The notes under the pieces are model-generated. The model saw only the letters and a program-made list of their open reading frames with translations, did not search any database and was not told the DNA's origin. The translations under genes were made by a program, and so were the position numbers. A stretch of 6,804 nt of DNA from AC-32 sp036522595 (GTDB lineage: Bacteria; Actinomycetota; Thermoleophilia; Gaiellales; Gaiellaceae), in contig DATDFL010000275.1 of assembly GCA_036522595.1 (NCBI GenBank), positions 1 to 6,804 on the forward strand, read 5' to 3'. Shown here piece by piece: positions 5,295 to 6,804 of this stretch. Position 1 is the stretch's first letter. Every line of letters begins with the position of its first letter.

Positions 5295-6668
5295 TCAGAG
5301 AGTAGCCGCAGCGGTGCTGTGACCGCGAATCACGGCCAGGACCTCGTCGCGCTTTTGCTCCATGAGGTCCTTCGAGCGCGCCTCGAGGTTGAGGCGCAGG
5401 AGCGGTTCGGTGTTGGACGGCCGCACGTTCATGTGCCAGTCCTCGGCCTCGACCGAGATGCCGTCGAGCTCGATCACGCGGCCCTGGCTCCCGAAGCGGC
5501 CCTTGAGCTCCTCGAGCGTCCTGTCGACGTCGTCGACGGGCGTATTCAGCTCGCCGGTGATGAAGTAGCGGTCGCGGAAGGGGCGGAGGATCTCCGAGAG
5601 CGGCTTTCCCTTCTTGGAGATCAGCTCCAGCATCAGCAGGAACGGGACGACGCCCGAGTCGGCCTGCGAGAAGTCGCGGAAGTAGTAGTGGCCCGAGACC
5701 TCGCCTGCGAAGGCAGCGTTCTCCTCGCGCATGCGGTGCTTGATGAACGCGTGGCCGACGCGGTTGACGAGCGGGGTGCCGCCGGCGCGGCGGATCGTCT
5801 CGGGCACGGCCCAGCTCGCGCGCACGTCGTAGATCACCTTCGCGCCGGGCTCCTTGGCCAGGATCGACTCTGAGAAGAGCGCGGTGGCGAAGTCGCCCGG
5901 GACGAACTCGCCCGAGTCGTCGACGAAGAAGCAGCGGTCGGCGTCGCCGTCGAACGCGACCCCGAAGTCGGCCTGCTCCTCGAGGGTCTTCTCGATGATG
6001 AACTCGCGGTTCTCTGGCAGCAGCGGGTTCGGCTCGTGGTTGGGGAAGGTGCCGTCGGGGGCGAAGAAGTTGCGCTGGGCCTGCACCGCCGGAAGCCACT
6101 CGAGAACGGGCGGCAGCATCGCGCCGGCCATCCCGTTCGCGGCGTCGATGACGATTCGCAGCGGCCGGATCGCTGCCACGTCCACGAACGAGAGCACGCG
6201 CTCGACGTACTGCGGCCAGATGTCGTAGTGCTGGACATGTCCCGGTGAAAGGCCCTCGGACCGCTCCGAAAGAGACATTGCGCGGTCGCGGACGTCCAGC
6301 AGGCCCGAGTCGCCGCCGACCGGTAGCGCGCCTGCCCGGACGATCTTCATGCCCGTGTACTCCTTCGGGTTGTGCGAGGCGGTGACCGCGATCCCGCCGT
6401 CGAGCCCGAGCTCCCCGACCGCGAAATAGACCATCTCGGTCCCGACGAGCCCCAGCTCCAGGACGTCCGCGCCGGCCGCGGTCGCACCGCGGATGACGGC
6501 CTCGAACATCGCCGGCGACGAGACGCGCATGTCGTGCCCGACCGCGATCCGCTGCGGCTTGAAGACGTCCACGTACGCGCGCCCGATCGCCTCCGCGCCC
6601 ACCTCGTCGAGGTCGGTCGGGTAGATCCCGCGGACGTCGTAGGCCTTGAAGACCTTCGGATCGAGCAC
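5295..6668 (-). CDS. Phosphomannomutase/phosphoglucomutase family enzyme
   Basis: This is a complete 457-residue alpha-D-phosphohexomutase, which moves phosphate between C6 and C1 of mannose or glucose through a phosphoserine and supplies precursors for nucleotide sugars in the cytoplasm. Visible in order are KAYDVRGIYP at 8-17, the catalytic serine loop TASHNP with S98, the Mg-binding loop DGDADR at 240-245, the sugar-recognition loop GEVSGH at 322-327, and the phosphate-binding RPSNTEP at 416-422. The GEVSGH loop is the form usual in mannose/glucose mutases (ManB/AlgC type) rather than GlmM, but the preferred sugar is not settled by sequence. The start is GTG 6668; there is no Shine-Dalgarno site, but TAGCAT lies 6 nt upstream. 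It is the first gene of the minus-strand operon and is separated from the next start by 2 nt. Confidence 0.93.
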   Translation of the reverse strand: MLDPKVFKAYDVRGIYPTDLDEVGAEAIGRAYVDVFKPQRIAVGHDMRVSSPAMFEAVIRGATAAGADVLELGLVGTEMVYFAVGELGLDGGIAVTASHNPKEYTGMKIVRAGALPVGGDSGLLDVRDRAMSLSERSEGLSPGHVQHYDIWPQYVERVLSFVDVAAIRPLRIVIDAANGMAGAMLPPVLEWLPAVQAQRNFFAPDGTFPNHEPNPLLPENREFIIEKTLEEQADFGVAFDGDADRCFFVDDSGEFVPGDFATALFSESILAKEPGAKVIYDVRASWAVPETIRRAGGTPLVNRVGHAFIKHRMREENAAFAGEVSGHYYFRDFSQADSGVVPFLLMLELISKKGKPLSEILRPFRDRYFITGELNTPVDDVDRTLEELKGRFGSQGRVIELDGISVEAEDWHMNVRPSNTEPLLRLNLEARSKDLMEQKRDEVLAVIRGHSTAAATL

Positions 6669-6674
6669 GGGCGG

Positions 6675-6680
6675 ATGCTA
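6675..6680 (-). promoter_or_regulatory. Probable -10 element (TAGCAT) for the mutase operon, leaderless
   Basis: On the minus strand TAGCAT, a TANNNT hexamer, is followed by 6 nt (CCGCCC) and then the GTG start, which predicts transcription starting at the start codon. No TTGACA-like box lies 17 nt upstream; that position falls in the loop of the neighbouring terminator hairpin. The spacing equals that seen before rel and before the small gene at 731. Confidence 0.45.
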
Positions 6681-6687
6681 CGCAACA

Positions 6688-6719
6688 GCGAGAGAGGCAC
6701 CCGGAGGTGCCTCTCTCGC
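6688..6719 (-). terminator. Intrinsic-type terminator of the gene at the right edge
   Basis: A perfect 14-bp stem (6688-6701 with 6706-6719) closes on a 4-nt loop. In the minus direction it begins 8 nt after the TAG of the partial gene and is followed by TGTTGCGT, a weak T-containing tail. Position, stem strength and tight loop make a terminator the natural reading. It directly precedes the -10 element of the mutase operon, so it separates the two units. Confidence 0.75.
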
Positions 6720-6727
6720 GGGGAGAC

Positions 6728-6802
6728 CTAGACGCAGGGTGTCTGCAGTCCCGGTGGGGCCACGATGTCGGCGATGTCGCCGTGGTTGCCGCCACGGTCG
6801 CA
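6728..6802 (-). CDS. C-terminal end of an unrecognised protein (partial)
   Basis: Twenty-four codons and a TAG are visible on the minus strand, entering from the right edge. The peptide reads CDRGGNHGDIADIV, then APPGLQTPCV. Twenty of the 24 codons end in G or C, and a strong hairpin follows the stop at once, both supporting a real gene end in this frame. Two cysteines 22 residues apart, one next to the C-terminus, would suit a secreted, disulfide-bonded protein, but that is a guess. No family can be named. Confidence 0.5.
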   Translation of the reverse strand, partial: CDRGGNHGDIADIVAPPGLQTPCV

Positions 6803-6804
6803 CG

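Noticed and set aside
4624..6795. A 723-codon minus-strand open frame
   Set aside because: Only its last 222 codons are the real anchored protein. The part opposite the mutase is an Arg/Ala/Gly-rich shadow in another frame, and the signal peptide at GTG 5292 marks the true start.

Overview
The window is high-GC DNA with strongly G/C-ending codons, frequent GTG starts and few Shine-Dalgarno sequences. Three starts instead have a TANNNT hexamer exactly 6 nt upstream. This looks actinobacterial, and a deep-branching class such as Thermoleophilia would fit, but that placement is inference from style and gene content. No RNA gene, CRISPR array, insertion sequence or phage gene is visible.

Left part, plus strand: the C-terminal third of the single-strand exonuclease RecJ (to 721), a small unrecognised protein (731-931), a 184-nt spacer with a possible hairpin and a near-start -10 element, then a complete bifunctional (p)ppGpp synthetase/hydrolase Rel (1116-3317). 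recJ close to rel is a familiar bacterial arrangement, often with apt between them; here a 66-residue protein takes that place. The first ~80 bases do not read as RecJ. They read better on the minus strand as a piece of a TauE/SafE-type membrane transporter, so the left edge is probably a chimeric or recombinant join.

Middle, 3318-3533: a 216-nt gap between convergent transcription units, full of inverted repeats. It holds three copies of a CCTCGAACGAG element behind rel, an isolated dyad TACAAC-GT-GTTGTA, a small hairpin with a T4 loop, and a perfect 17-bp hairpin just beyond the minus-strand operon. Part of this is probably back-to-back terminators; the isolated dyad is unexplained.

Right part, minus strand, read from 6668 down to 3534: an apparent five-gene operon. 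The order is a phosphomannomutase/phosphoglucomutase-family enzyme; a secreted, C-terminally anchored protein of possible NTF2-like fold; a hotdog-fold acyl-CoA thioesterase; a GAF-domain free-methionine-(R)-sulfoxide reductase-like protein; and a 57-residue membrane protein with a DPGSGS motif. The first four are tightly packed (2-nt gap, then GTGA and ATGA overlaps), which implies translational coupling; the fifth follows after 27 nt. No single pathway is obvious: sugar-phosphate metabolism for envelope precursors, thioester hydrolysis and methionine oxide repair are joined by a membrane protein of unknown role. Upstream of the operon, a 14-bp hairpin terminates another minus-strand gene, of which only the last 24 codons are present.

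I did not find a convincing new multi-gene system. The best leads are the left-edge junction, the repeated TANNNT-N6-start arrangement, the inverted-repeat cluster at 3334-3495, and the small membrane protein at 3534-3707, which is below common ORF length cut-offs.
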